A stretch of 64,000 bases of DNA, taken from positions 8,080,531 through 8,144,530 of the forward strand of contig NC_053402.1 of the NCBI RefSeq assembly GCF_016859285.1. The letters are read 5' to 3'. The notes under the pieces are model-generated. The model was given only the letters and a program-made list of their open reading frames with translations. It did not search any database and was not told the DNA's origin. Positions 1 to 13,000 of this stretch are shown in pieces. Numbering within the stretch: the stretch's first letter is position 1; every line of letters starts with the position of its first letter. This stretch comes from Xiphias gladius. Its lineage: Eukaryota > Chordata > Actinopteri > Istiophoriformes > Xiphiidae. A program made the position numbers and the translations under genes.

Positions 1-3000
1 ACATTTTCGGTTACGGGGCACATATTTGCCACACGCCAAACCTGCTGGGTTTTAGGGATTCCCCCTTTTAACTGACATCAACTAAATGCACACCAGTGGG
101 GAAAACCAGTCCTCTGGGGAATTATAATAAAGTAAGAGAGTGTCAGTGTGGTGAGTTACCTAAATTCCCTATGTTCTTTTTCAAGCTTTACATGATAATG
201 TATCTGTCTATAATCCCACCAACAGAATACATTTCAAGGTCATCAAATATTCACAGATTTTAACAAAAGTAATTTATATTACAATAATTTGGAGACTTGA
301 GTTATTCATTGAGGTTACAGGAAGCCATTTAGTTTCCTTATAAGACCCTGACAATATTTGGTCTCTGTTTCCATGTCCAGATCTTTCAGCATCTGTGTGC
401 ATGCTCGAACCATGAAGACACTGTCTGGAAGTACAATGGCTGGTTTCAATGCTCACCAGCTCTCACAGACATTCTCATCTGTCTCCCTACAAGGCAGACA
501 TACAGGAACAAGGGACCAAGCCTGGCTGACTCCTTGTGACTCAGCTAAAACTATGGAAATCTCCTAACTTCTGTTCACTTCACGTTCATTTTGCTCTGAT
601 TTTGAAAACGTGAGACATGGTCACTACATAGGGCTCTGCTGGCATGTCACTGAACAATATGACACCACTGTAGAGAACTGTGCTCTAGCGTAGTGGTTCT
701 GCTTTTTGGACTGTGAGCCAATAAAGCGAAGCAAAATTTCTCACAACGCCAATCACACATACACAGTTCTCAAAAATTTCACAAGGAATGATGTTTTTCA
801 GATTGGTACAATTTATTATTTATTATAGTACTAAAGACTGAAACTATCACTAGTAGTTGCTCAAGAAAATACAGAAGGTTTCTGAAATCCTTTATGGTTA
901 ATCACTGAATGATGCCTGAATGCTGTCTTGAAACCTAGTGGAAGCTGTGATACCTAGGTTAACCTAGGTGTCCAACAATTGTAATCATTGCATCTTGTGA
1001 TGCATTGCAATGTGGAATTGTTAGCAGAAAGTAGTGTACATGCCTTGGAAAATACAAATTCCAATTTGGGAACTTGGGAGTAGACTGTATTGTGACATAT
1101 TGAACATAGATTCGATTGTTCAGAAAACAGTCTTTATGTTGCAGTAACATTATTTTCACTCCTGAAAAACATAAGATTTTCGAGGTATGGGTGTACGATC
1201 ACAGTCATGTAAAACCTGTGAAATCTGGGGAATAACCCTCAGGAAAACTTTGAGATGTTTCTATGGATGTTCTGATACAATGCAGGGGGTGTATCTGATA
1301 ATAAATAGATTTTTTTTTAAATATTCCTATAAGACGTTATTTTCCTGAAAAATATTCAAGAAGTAACCATCACGTAGGGCTGGTTGGAAACAATGTTCTG
1401 TTCTGGACCACTCTCTGAAAAACATCTGACTCTTAAATTTAGACCTGGCCTCTAAAAACAAAGGTGAACAATCACTGTCCACAATTGTCAGACATAAATA
1501 TTTCAGTCTGTGTCTGTGTGTTCATGCTTGTTTTTTTATTGCAGCCTAGAAAGGACTGAGGACTGACATTACAATGCTCTATTGTCCCTGGGCCAACAAT
1601 CAGCATCCTGGCGGGTCAGATTCCACAAAAACAGGAGTGCAGTCCAAACAAAGACACAGCCCCTTAACCCAACTATCCATTTATCAACCTCACACCACTT
1701 GCCCCCCGCTTCAACTAATCAGTCCCACTTTCTGAACAATATTCGCCAGATTTACAAAACCAAAAAAAAAAAAAAACCCACATCTGAACTGATGGACACC
1801 CACCATGAAGGGTGATCTTCTGATTGAAGTGGAATCGCCTTTACACTAATTCATACCTAACTTATTAAAATATGTTTTTACTGGATGAACATATTTGGTC
1901 TGAGCGACAGTGGTGATAGTGAGCTGTTGAATCCTAAATGAGTTTAAAGCCTTTTCGCTGCCTGTCTGATTTGTGAGAAAGTCCCTTCCTGTGAAGAAAA
2001 CCTTTTTCTGTCTCAGAGACTTCTCATCCTGTTTGACAAGCCCTCCTTCCTCTCAACCTCTTTCCCTTTCCTCTTTTGATGCTCACGAGCTTAATATTTT
2101 GGTCTGTTTGTCTTCTTTTATCCATGTGGGACCTTTTTTCTATCTCTGTCACTTATACTCTGCATTATAAAAATGATTAAAATACAATTTCACACAATTC
2201 TTGACAGCACCAACAATATTTTCAACATGATAGTTTATGGTGTCTGATTTCCTGTTATTGCTCTTTCCCTCTTTTTTTATCACTCCCTCTGTCCTCTTGT
2301 TTTTTTTTCTTCACCCTCACATTCCCTGCTCATCAGAGAGCGTCTGATACTTTGCAGCTGTCGTCAACAGGAGCTGCTCGCCCTCCCAGATTCACAGCAA
2401 AAATGATCCCTCCATTTCTCATGTCTGTTCCCAAGGTCCACTCCTCCTCTCTTCACATATCCTTCTCTTCACTTGTCTCCTCTTTCCTGTGGCTCAGAGT
2501 TGACATACTTTTCCCTTCAGCCTCCTCTCCTGTGTCCACCTTGCTCCCTCTTCTCTTTTATCTCATCCCTCAGTCAATTCAAAGCCTCTCTTTTCTTTTT
2601 CACTCTTTTCCCATCTGTGACAGGAAATTCAGTTTTGGCTTAGGCAATAAAAGATTTCTGTTTTAAAGCTGCATCACAGCCCCTCAGCTTGATCTTTCGA
2701 AATCAGGAGAACATGAAGTGCAGTAATTTTTCATTTCATGGAGCCTTGATGAAAGTGAACTGAAGTGAGGTTTAATATTTTTGGGGAATTTTTTTGTTTT
2801 TATTTTACTGAGAAAACTTTATTACATTTTAGAAAAGTCACAAAATTCTCAGAACTTTTTTTTTTGCTACAAAAAAAGGTCTGATGTATTGATAAATGTA
2901 CTGTATATGTGTGGTGATCCTCACATATACGCACACACTCAATAGCCTGTGCCTGTGTGCTTGTATCTTTCTTTTAGAAAAGCAAACAAAAATTACACAC

Positions 3001-3407
3001 ACTGATGCCGAAGTATACACTGACACCATGCATGTCAAACTGCTGTAGCATTCAAATATCTGTTCAATTAAACCAAACAACCAATGTCAATAATAAAATC
3101 TGTGAAGGGTGGAAGATGGGCCAGTTAATGGCCTGAAGTGAGCTTTCCACAAAGAAGTGCAAGGTCATTGCTATTTGATTATTTAATATATAACCTACTG
3201 CTCAAAACTCTTGGCTAATGTCAAATCATGTTGTACACACATGCACACACACTCTCACACACATGCATGCCCAAATAAAAACTGGTGATGAGTGTATTTT
3301 TGTCCAGAGTGAGGTGAAAAGGGGTCACAGAGAGAAGAGAGGTAGATGACACCCATGGGAGCTCTTAAGAGATCACGTTTATAGAGCTGAGTAAAGGTCA
3401 CGGATGA

Positions 3408-3463
<56 letters not shown>

Positions 3464-4084
3464 TGCGCGCGCGCGTTTCGCTGTTAACTGCATGTCTGAG
3501 CTCATGTTTAAATATCCAAGTCACTATTGCCTGTCTTGAATTTCAAGGGTGGTTCACAACCAAAGCGCAGGAAAAAAAACACAAAAACCATGAACGTGTA
3601 CGTATATTCCCATATTTAGCCAGAAGCACAAGGACACACTGACAGGACAGTGTTGGAAGAGTCACAGCGGTTTATTATTGCAGCCTTCAGCCTCACATGA
3701 AATAAGTTCAGTGTATGAATTCATGGCATCGGCTGCTTTGATGACCTCAGACTGACAGCGGCTCTATTCTCTCTGTTTTCTTTCTTTTTCCATCTACAAT
3801 TTTAATGAGTATCCTCTCCACGTGTTTTCACAGTTTTGCTCAAATTGAAAGTTAACACGATCCGCCATTTGCTTGTTGAGAGTCATGGCCCCCTAATGTT
3901 CCACCAGCCCGTTAGGCAGCCACCCACTCTCTTTCTGAGCTGGGTGCTTCTCCGTTTCTTTCCCCACCTTTCTTAAACACTTCTTTACACTTATCACAGA
4001 TTAATTTGCGACAGGAAGTTGATGTTGGCTTCTCACAACATCATCCATTATCATTTAGTCACTGACGCTTCTGGAGTCCACCCA
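1..4084. other. noncoding, no gene recognised
   Basis: I read both strands and found no protein family, tRNA or complete mobile element. The open frames here are short, lack splice context and match no family I know. The composition is ordinary AT-rich fish intergenic DNA with poly-A and poly-T runs (for example near 1762-1776 and 2850-2860) and one dinucleotide microsatellite listed separately. Confidence 0.6.
3412..3475. repeat. (GT)n microsatellite grading into (GC)n
   Basis: An uninterrupted TG run passes at about 3459 into alternating CG/GC to 3475. It is purely alternating purine-pyrimidine, a composition that favours Z-DNA. The open frames reading through it are artefacts. Confidence 0.95.
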
Positions 4085-4145
4085 CTTCTCCCTCCCTCCC
4101 TCCCTCCTCCTCCGCCTCCTCCTCTCCCTCTCCATCTCCTTCCAG
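4085..4145. repeat. polypyrimidine (CTCC)n tract
   Basis: A run of CTCC, CCT and CTC units on the plus strand with almost no purines. Such tracts are frequent just upstream of vertebrate transcription starts. It lies directly before a sequence that looks like a first exon (4146-4256). Confidence 0.8.
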
Positions 4146-4256
4146 TCCACTTGTCAGCAGCAGCAGCACAGAGACGCTACATGTCTAAGCGGGAAACGAA
4201 AAGAGGTGGTGAAGCTGTCTCTCTGGCAAAGGACCGCGTCCTGAGTTTATTTTAAG
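4146..4256 (+). promoter_or_regulatory. candidate noncoding first exon and promoter (cdc42ep1?)
   Basis: Immediately after the polypyrimidine tract is a stretch with CAG triplets and several CpGs, ending in AAG followed by GTGAGA at 4257, a strong splice donor. The next gene downstream on this strand is cdc42ep1. Its start-codon exon has a clean acceptor ending at 9988, with about 76 nt of 5' UTR before the ATG, so it needs an upstream noncoding exon. Joining the two is inference from position and splice-site quality. The exon start is not determined. Confidence 0.3.
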
Positions 4257-5129
4257 GTGAGATTATTTAGAAAAGCGGAATTATTAAATAACCTTGTGTC
4301 ATGGGTGTTTTGTAACACGTACGAGAAATTGCAGGGGTTTGAAATCAACAGCAAGAGTTATTTCCTGTAAATCACTACACAGTCTAACTTTAATCCAGTA
4401 TTATTGACTTTCTATAAAATAACTTTCGAGTGCATCTCTATGTGTAAAAGAAGACAACGGTGACAGCAGCCACATGTGCAGAGTCTCACCTTAGGTCTCG
4501 GAAAGACACGTTATTGTCACGTACTGCAGGTCGCTGTGCTGTTTATGAATCTACATACGTACAGTATATGCTGCACTTGTCCAAAAAAAAAGTGTTTGCC
4601 ACAAAACTGTGCAGGTACTGGGCCAATATTCAGTTCATGTTTCTCTTGAAACATTGAGTCAAATCCTGACATCAAGTAGAAAACAAGCTGAATCCTCATG
4701 AATGGACAACCTTTCCAAATGCTACAATTTGGATTTAGCCCAATATGATCCACCCTTTTATCCATGTTTACAGTAGTGAGACTGTTATTTTGAAGTCCTC
4801 TTTCATTGGCGCTTTCATTATGTTACCCTCTGTACATCCTATTCTCTAGCATTACTCCCCTTTAGTTAGTCCCATTAGTCTTTTTACCTGATGTTTAACT
4901 AGAACTTGAACTATAGATTGTATTATATATCATATGACTTCACACGGTGTTACATCTTCTTGAGAACCATGAACTGCAGCTTGGTTCTAACTGAGATGGT
5001 GAGACCATGTGTGGGGGAAACTATCAAATTCAGCTGGTCACTGTCCTCGTCTAGTTACACCACTGAACAACTGTCCAAGAATTGTGCCAGATATCAGATC
5101 AGTGGGTTGGCAGCTAGTAAGGGAGGTGG

Positions 5130-5260
5130 CGTCATGGTTATAGTGACGGTCCTTTACCCATCCCAACGTCTGGCCTGCTGAGGTTTCCTTCAGGAAGACA
5201 CACTACACTCTCTGTCCCTGCAGCAGCGTAGCGCTTTAGTGGATGACTAATGACTTCTGT
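5130..5260 (+). repeat. degenerate tRNA-derived SINE (possible)
   Basis: The stretch after 5130 has the layout of a worn fish tRNA-SINE. A tRNA-like head with a B-box-like part is followed by a body resembling the common 'gctgaggtttccttcagga' plus 'agacac' segment. Divergence is high and no direct flanking repeat was found. A repeat-library search would be needed to confirm it. Confidence 0.25.
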
Positions 5261-5973
5261 GCTGCCTGGATGACTTCCAATATGGACAGGGTTTGTATGA
5301 TACACCATGAAGATAGCTTGAAAATATAATGTTTATAACGATGTAAAGATCATGTCATTGTGATGTAAAACTACAACAAAACGAAAAATCATAAAAATCA
5401 AAAGTGATAGAGTGAGCACACAAGGTGCAAATCATTGCATTTCATTGTATCGTTAGAGGTTATAGAGGCTGTGGACATGGGGCTACCCTGCCTCACATCA
5501 GTTACAAAGGACTTAGCATTCCGTTCCTATGAATACCCACTTTTATGTTTCATTACCTGCACCTCTCTGTTTATGTTTGCTAGGTGGAAGTTCGGAGAGG
5601 TACATTTCTTTATGCTCTTTGTTAGGCAGAGCTTTTGAATAGAATGAGATATGTTTGCACTTCACTGTTGCTTGGCCTCATTTCCCCTTTGTTCTGTTGA
5701 CAGACATACCATACATAAAAAGATAATTTATTAAACTCATGAATGATTGTTAGGTTTGAACATGATCATAAAGATGAATTTGTTTGCTTAGCCTGCTGTT
5801 GTTTTTCAATGTTTTCTTTAAAGTCTTTGTGCATAGTAGAAGAAGTCATTGAACTAGTTGAGGAGATCTAATGTGCAGTGAATTCCGTTTTGTGAGTTAT
5901 TTTGTGGACTCGGCAGCAAATTAAGGAAAGTGTGAGAGAAAGTGAACTGGAAGTTAATTCCCTGATTGGGAAA

Positions 5974-6002
5974 GTGGTCTCAGACTTTTGGACCCCACTG
6001 TA
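5974..6002 (-). mobile_element. Tc1-type terminal inverted repeat fragment
   Basis: Read on the minus strand this begins TACAGTGGGGTCCAAAAGTC and continues as CTGAGACCA, the recurrent terminal sequence of a Tc1/mariner family in fish. The partner end and any transposase are not visible in the flanks, so this is a solitary end or the remnant of a deleted element. Confidence 0.5.
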
Positions 6003-6336
6003 TCTCTATTGGCAGTCTAATACTGTAAGACATCATCATGAACCGATGTCATCACAGTCGGATACCAGACATCCAAATCAGATATCCTCACATTCATAAA
6101 TTATCACAGTCACATTCGCATATCCTCACAATAAGGACCTGGCAGGTCTTGGAGTGTTTTGCCACGTTGCAGCAGTAGATCCTGTTCAACTGAGTGCATG
6201 TCGATTTTGGAGCCATGCGTAATGGTCAGGGTGTTTCGACCTCAACCACAGTTTACTGGTGCCGTGCTGTAAAAGGACCATGGCCCTCCGGTCCGGTGGA
6301 GGAAGCAACCTCAGAGTTGAGCCACTGCAACACAGC

Positions 6337-6338
<2 letters not shown>

Positions 6339-6398
<60 letters not shown>
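6339..6398. repeat. (TG)n microsatellite
   Basis: Thirty uninterrupted TG units. The Val/Cys-rich frame read through it is an artefact. Confidence 0.95.
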
Positions 6399-6400
<2 letters not shown>

Positions 6401-9400
6401 TCTATGTATGAGTACTTGGTCTTACACATGAACCTCTTTCTGAGCTACAGTGATTGTGATTGGACTTTCACATGTCATCAGAGCCTGATTCTGCAAGTTG
6501 TGGCTATGTGGTAACAGATGTTTGACTAACACACTAAATCTGCTTGCAGCAGGGAGAGTGACAGAGAAGGGAAGCATGTTTGACAGTGTGTGTTCGTGTG
6601 ACAGAGGGAAAAACAGAGATACAAAAGACAGCAAGATTGATTGAAGGAAGAGCCTAAACTACAAGTCTGGGGGGAAAAAAACACATAAAGAAAGGAGGTA
6701 AAATGTGTTTCTCATCAGTTTACTCAGATCCTTTATTTGATGGCCATAATAGATGGCGTCCAGTCTGCTCTCCCCATTGCATGCTGTTCCCATTACACGT
6801 TCCAACCCGTCTGTCTCTGTCTCTGCAATCAGTAAGGCATCTTACGCAAAGCAAGCTTGTTTATGTATGTCTGCAGGTACAATTTATGGATAAATAACAT
6901 GTTTCCAGAGTGAGTTTCTCTGCTATTACACGTTGTTGTGCATGGAGAGATCTGAGTTGATCTGTATTTACTGGTCACAAAGTCATGAAGGAAGAAGAAA
7001 ACTATATAAAAGGCTAATATAGGGGTAAAAGAAATTGGCAGCTATAAAAAAGGGAGAAAATATGTCACTTAGACCATGAAAAGCTGTGACATCAGATGAC
7101 TGAAATGCAACATCAATAAGGATAGATGAAAAGGAAAAAATGCCAGTTATGGCTTTAGAGATGGAAATTGCATCTAAAGGTATTTGTCAGTCTGACATTA
7201 AACTCAGCACAAAACAGTTTCTGTTATGATCTGATTTTATCCAAACTCGCTGTTGACACAGACAGTGGATATTTGTCTCCCTCGCTACCGTTATCTATCT
7301 GCCTTTCACCTTCTCGTGCCCCACAAGTCCTAATCGCTCCCTTAAGCTAAGTGTTACGAACTGAGGGATCAGAAGTGGTCAGGCAACAGCTAAAATCCAC
7401 CCATTACAACCTCCCCTCCTCCTCTTTATGAATGGCCATCTCTAAGTTGATTACTCCTGCTGTCACACTCATACCTTCATCATATCTTCCTCCCCTTCAT
7501 ATTTTCTCTCCCTCCTTCAGGTAAGTGACAGTGAAAGATGGCCACCCCTGAACATTTGTCCTGGAACTGTCAAAAAACATGGGATTAGTTGAAGATTTAG
7601 GGAAGGTAATCTGAGCCCAGACCAGTGCCCCGTAAGCGCCATCACCTTACTCAAGTTCTTATATCACAGGTCCAGATTGGCCTGGCAGCAGCCTCAGCTA
7701 GTATCTCCAGAAGCCTGCGACAGTAATCCAACACTGGCTGCAGTTTGGAGAAGTCACGTGGTTGGAGCTTACCAGTGCTCCCTTTGCCCTGGAGTCATTT
7801 CTTCAGCAGGCAGGAAGAAGGTGCTCAGAGTGTATCCAGGAAAAACAGATACACAGGGCATTTGGAGGTTGTAGGAAAAACTGTATCCGACACGTTATTA
7901 AATCGTTTTTCATTTTTATTCAATAAATTGAAGATTTTAATGTATAAAATTGTAAGCGTGGCAATACAGTATTAAATAAATTTGGGCTAATGATTATTTT
8001 CATAATTGATTAATCTGTTTTTATTTTTTTAATCATTTGAATAAGCAATTATTCTATAAAATGTCACAAAATAATGAAAAATACCAGGCACAGTTTCTCA
8101 GAGTTCTCATTTATGTGCGCCCGCATGCCCCTGCTTTAGTCTTTTGGCTAGTGTGTAACTCACATCTCTCTCCTTTTCTCTCTTTCTGTTCTCTTAGCTG
8201 CCCTTAAGTGAATTGAAAGAAAACAGAGAAGCCCCCCTACCTGGAAACCATTGCAGAACTAAATGGATTGAAGAAGGCAGAGAGCAAGTGAGGGCATCAG
8301 AGAGGGAGGGAAGAGAGAAGGGATTATCAGATAATCCAGTGCACGGACAATCCTAAAGGATCCTTATCTTACTTCTAGGACGATCCAGACAAAACAGTTG
8401 CAGGATTACAGCGCTTTACTTTACTGGCCTTTTCAAGAAAGCGTTACCATCCTTTTTCCTTTGCTCTGATAATTTTCTTTACCTCTCAAAAGTCTGGCGT
8501 CTTGGGCACAGAGGAACCAGGGAACAGAGGACAAAGAAGTGGGGCGACAGACCTGGCTTCCCATTGACAGCGTGGTGCACACATGGATAAACCTCTTTAG
8601 TGGGAGACGGTGCATGGTGGTTTACCACCCCCACCCTCCCGCTCTCTCTCTCTCTGCTTGAACTTTGAGGAAGACAAGTACAGAACAATTTATATGATGA
8701 GACGTCCAAGATCCTCTCAGAAGCTGAGATCTATTGAACACACACAAAAAGGACTCAACTCCAGTAAGCAACAGAGTGGAGTCACTGCTGTGTTGACATT
8801 CAGCTGTCTTTTGTGAATTACTTCCTTTAAAAGCACGGGGTTACGGAAAATTACTGAAGGTTTGTGAAGCTAAAAGGAAAAGACAGGAGAAATGTATATC
8901 ATGATCACTAATCAAAAGGATGAAAAATTTGTAGTTGATGATTCAGCATACATGTGTTTCATCACTGCTTGAGAGCAGTGTGAATGCAGTGTAGGTGGGA
9001 TGCTAAAGTAAGTAAAAAAAAACCAAAATAGAAAACTGAGTCACGCCTTAAAAATAAACTCAGGCACTAATCCTGAAACCTAAATAAAAGTGACAAGAAA
9101 AAACACAGTCTGGTAGGAACGGGGCTACAAAGTGACTCAATCCAATTACATTTCCGTAACAGAATTATTTATAAACTTCAGCAAGTGTTCTGGGTGTAGT
9201 ATTCTGTCCAGTCTCGCTTTGTCTCTAAAATTCTACCTATCTGCTACTTAAAAGCTTATTTTACTAGGTTTAGGTAAAAGGCAACTTAAAGATACTTTGT
9301 ATTCATAAGGCTTCCTGGTGAGGTGATCCTCTTAGTGTTCCTAGCAAAACGCAACTTGAGACTGACAACAGGACAGTTCTCCAGGTCTAAAAAGATGTAA

Positions 9401-9988
9401 AATCAAGTGAACACAGTGTAAACATCAGTCTTTTTTCATTTTATTGTGTCACACAAACCAGCTGAGTTGTTTGGTTGAAATCACATCTCAATGTATTTGC
9501 AGTTGTGGCTGGATTTTGTATTTCTAAACTGTCATTTGCTGAACCAAATCTGAGCGAGTTCCCAGTCAGCCCCAAACTCTCCAACCACAGAAGCTGTGGT
9601 AGCCAGAGGAGACGAAGTATGAACTTTTAATTTATCTTCTTTGTTATTTTGTCATGACTGAAGGCTGCCGCTGTGCAGGAGAAGTGAGCTAAGTGCTTGG
9701 TCATTTTGGACAGACATGGAGAACTAGCTGTGCATGAGAGGGGGAGAAAGAAAGAGGAGAATGAAAAGGGGATATAGACGGGGACTACACTGACTCGGCA
9801 TCCGCACTGGAATCTTTCAGTGAAGATCCAAGAGGGAAACCGTTCGCCGAAAGTGGATGAATAGGTGGCTCTGGCCATGTGGAGAATGGATTATACACAC
9901 ATTCTCTGCTGACTGAACAACCACATATTTGTAATTTCTGTCCTCACTGTCCCGGCATTTTAATTTTTTTTTCTCTCCGGTTTCACAG

Positions 9989-10064
9989 TGGATCCTATAC
10001 TGGAATTCAGATTTGACTGACATGTAATCGAATTAAAGGGAAATTACACAACTTTTCTGCCACC
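9989..10064 (+). other. cdc42ep1: 5' UTR of the cdc42ep1 start-codon exon
   Basis: A pyrimidine-rich tract (TTTTTTTTCTCTCC) and CAG at 9986-9988 form a good splice acceptor, giving about 76 nt of leader before the ATG at 10065. The ATG context is GCCACCATGA, close to the vertebrate optimum, which supports this start. Confidence 0.55.
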
Positions 10065-13000
10065 ATGAGTCTGGGAAAACTGCCAGGGATTAAGGGCCTT
10101 GTGTCTGGCTCTCAGGGGAAACGCCGTTTCAAGAGCGACCTCTCTGTGGACATGATCAGCCCGCCACTGGGCGACTTCCGACATACTATGCACGTTGGCC
10201 GTGGTGGGGACGTGTTTGGTGATACTTCCTTCCTTAGCAACTACGGGGGTGTCAGGGAGCCAGGAAGTCCAGACTCATCAAACAGCTCCAAGACAGCCGG
10301 GTTCTTCACACGCACCTTTCATCATGTAGGGAAGAACTCTGGGCCCCGGCCACGAGGGGGCTCCCGGGACTTGTCATCCCCGCCTCCAGACATCTCACCC
10401 ATCATCAAGAACGCCATCTCCCTGCCCCAGCTGAACATGGACTCTCCCAATGGCTATCTTCAGAGGGTGCTGTTCCCCAGCTCTGTAAGCTCAACAGATG
10501 ACTCCCTCTGCACATATGGTGAGATAATATAGATAATCACTTCCAGTATGGCTCGGGGTTTATGTAAAGCATCTTAGCAGCAAGATCATCTTCATTAAAA
10601 GTGAGCTGAGAAAATGTAGTGGTTATAAAAAGTAAAGAGGGAACATACCCGAAAATAATTTTTTATTAAGTAAACAGAGTATGGTCTTGAGAGTGTCACA
10701 ACAGCATTGGTGTCCATTAATTCATACCAAATCAACTTCAGGCACAGACTACGTGTGTGTGTGTGTGTGTGTGTGTGTTTGTGTGTGTGGGTGTGTGTGT
10801 GCGTGTGTACAGATCCCATCTATATCCAATAAAGAGGTGTACATGCAGTAAGGTTGCATAGTTAACTGAAAAAAAACTGAAACTTGATGAACAAGACTAT
10901 GTCAATTTTCAAATTGGCTGACTTCCATTAAGTGCTAGGCTTAGCCTATAGAACAGATTTGTCCAAACATATTTTGACATTGCTACTCAACAAACACAGC
11001 TGGATGCATTTCCACAGCGACCCTGAACTGATTTACTTCAGTTTTCAGCTAGCATTTGTCCTGTTACACATACTATGGATAAGAGAAAAGGCATCATGTT
11101 CATTTGATATTGAGCAACATGGCTTTGTGATAGGTTTTAGGTTTTTTTAAGGTTTGGGCACAGTTTTTTTCCTAGTCACAAACTTTAATTTGATAGCATA
11201 CAGAGCATATTTTCATTATTATATAGAGACTATGTAACAGACTCTTAGAATTTAAAAAATGTAAATTTTTTTCAAAATCAAACAAACAAATTTTAAGACT
11301 GAATTTAGAAACTGACCTAGAATGAGACATGATTTATTTGAAATAGCTGAAGAAATAATGACTGTAGATATAACTATGATTAGTATTGACAGGAGAGATA
11401 TTAAATTAAGTTAGTTAATGTGTAAATTGACAGTTTGTTCAAGTAGTCCTTGAGTAGTTCTACATAATATATGTCATTTTTTTCATTTTGGATAAAAATA
11501 AGCAAAGACTGTATTTGAGAAAATATGGAGGTTCCTGCAAAGCAATTAGGAAAGAGTTTCCTGGATGTTGATGTAAAATAAATTAAATTGATAATGAAAA
11601 ATGACATATTCATTGGTTAGAGGCTCAGAACATCACTTTAATAATAAATCAAATGGGGCATTTGTGTCTGATGTGAACTGTCAAGATCTTTGAAGAGGAA
11701 CTCTGTACAGGTAGAATGCTTTGTCTTTTTTGTTATCTTCAGATTAAATTAAACTATACACAAAACTATAGCCAAAATATCCCACAAAGTCAAAGTTATA
11801 AGGTCTTTACATTCCATGGAACACTACTTACATGTGCGTCCCAAACAGAATGACCAATGACCTACTGATGGGCTGGAGCCAATTGGTATAGCAGCAACGT
11901 ATTAGTCACCATGAATAATAGGAAAAAAAAATGCAACCAGGTATGATGATACATCATTACAGCCTCTGTTCTTACTATTCACTATCCAGCAGACCAAACA
12001 TTGTTAAGAACTGATGAAAAGAGAAACTATAAATGTCAGTGAACACATAAATAGAGAGGATGAAGTTGCACTCCTTTCAACATCATTCCCACATTCCTCC
12101 AAGACAACCAGCAAACAAGCAGGGTTCTTCTGAGTCATCTGGAATCACCTAGGCAACACCTGTACACAATTAGGTCTATAAACACAAACACACACAGCTG
12201 GTCTGGGGGAAAGAAAGATACTTAGTGGGCATTTCCTGTCATCTCTGTGTGCATATGTGACTGCCTGAATGCACAGCATAAACACACCATCCATTATATC
12301 TGCTATCTAGACGGAGCTTATCAGGCAGCAGTGTGCAGGGTCTGGACTGGAAATCCCCTTTGCGTCTCCAGATTTGTTACCCAACTAATAAGGAATTTGC
12401 CCAGACTCACCGATGTGGAGCTGATGAGATTTTTTTGTCAGTGGGTATATCAGTACATGCCATTATTTCCTTTCCACTGATCTTTTCATATTGTCTCCGT
12501 TACTCTTTATATGAGTTTGTCACAACTTCTGCAAGGATCCACTGCTCGGATTTCAGTCTTGAATATAAAGGCTGGCTCAACAGTGAAAAATCAAGGAGTA
12601 TTCAAAAACGGAGTATGGGTCACAGTTGGGTATAAATTGGAGAACAAAAGTGCAACTCTTCTGCAAAAATTTAAATCTGAATTATAATACTGCAAAGAAA
12701 TATAACTAAGTAATCCAAGACTATGATTTAAAAATGTTTCTAGTAAAGTAAAAAGCTTTTCTCACAATGTTCTATAAAGGTCTTTTCTCGACATTTTAAT
12801 CTGTAATTCAGCGTTTTATCAACTGAACGTCATCCACTTTTTACTCAGACTACTACGTGGGACACTCACCTCACATTTGTATTTATATCTCTCTTGTTCT
12901 CCCTTTCAGTGGCATTATACCGCTCTTACATCTCCTCTTGTTTTCTAGCGTCTGATAATTTTAACATTAAGTTTGCAGGAGAGAGAAAACTCTTCCTTGC

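Larger units (their letters stand above)
4257..9988 (+). other. noncoding, probable 5' intron of cdc42ep1
   Basis: If the exon at 4146-4256 belongs to cdc42ep1, this is its first intron. Otherwise it is upstream flank. It holds a possible tRNA-SINE relic (5130-5260), a Tc1 terminal-repeat fragment (5974-6002), a GT microsatellite (6339-6398) and a CT-rich run near 8636-8656. No coding sequence was recognised on either strand. Confidence 0.4.

Noticed and set aside
3255-3642. Open frames with runs of Cys-Val or Thr-His
   Set aside because: They are translations of the GT/CA microsatellite. The same applies to frames at 6194-6514, 10595-10819, 50982-51218, 55739-56027 and 59724-60025.
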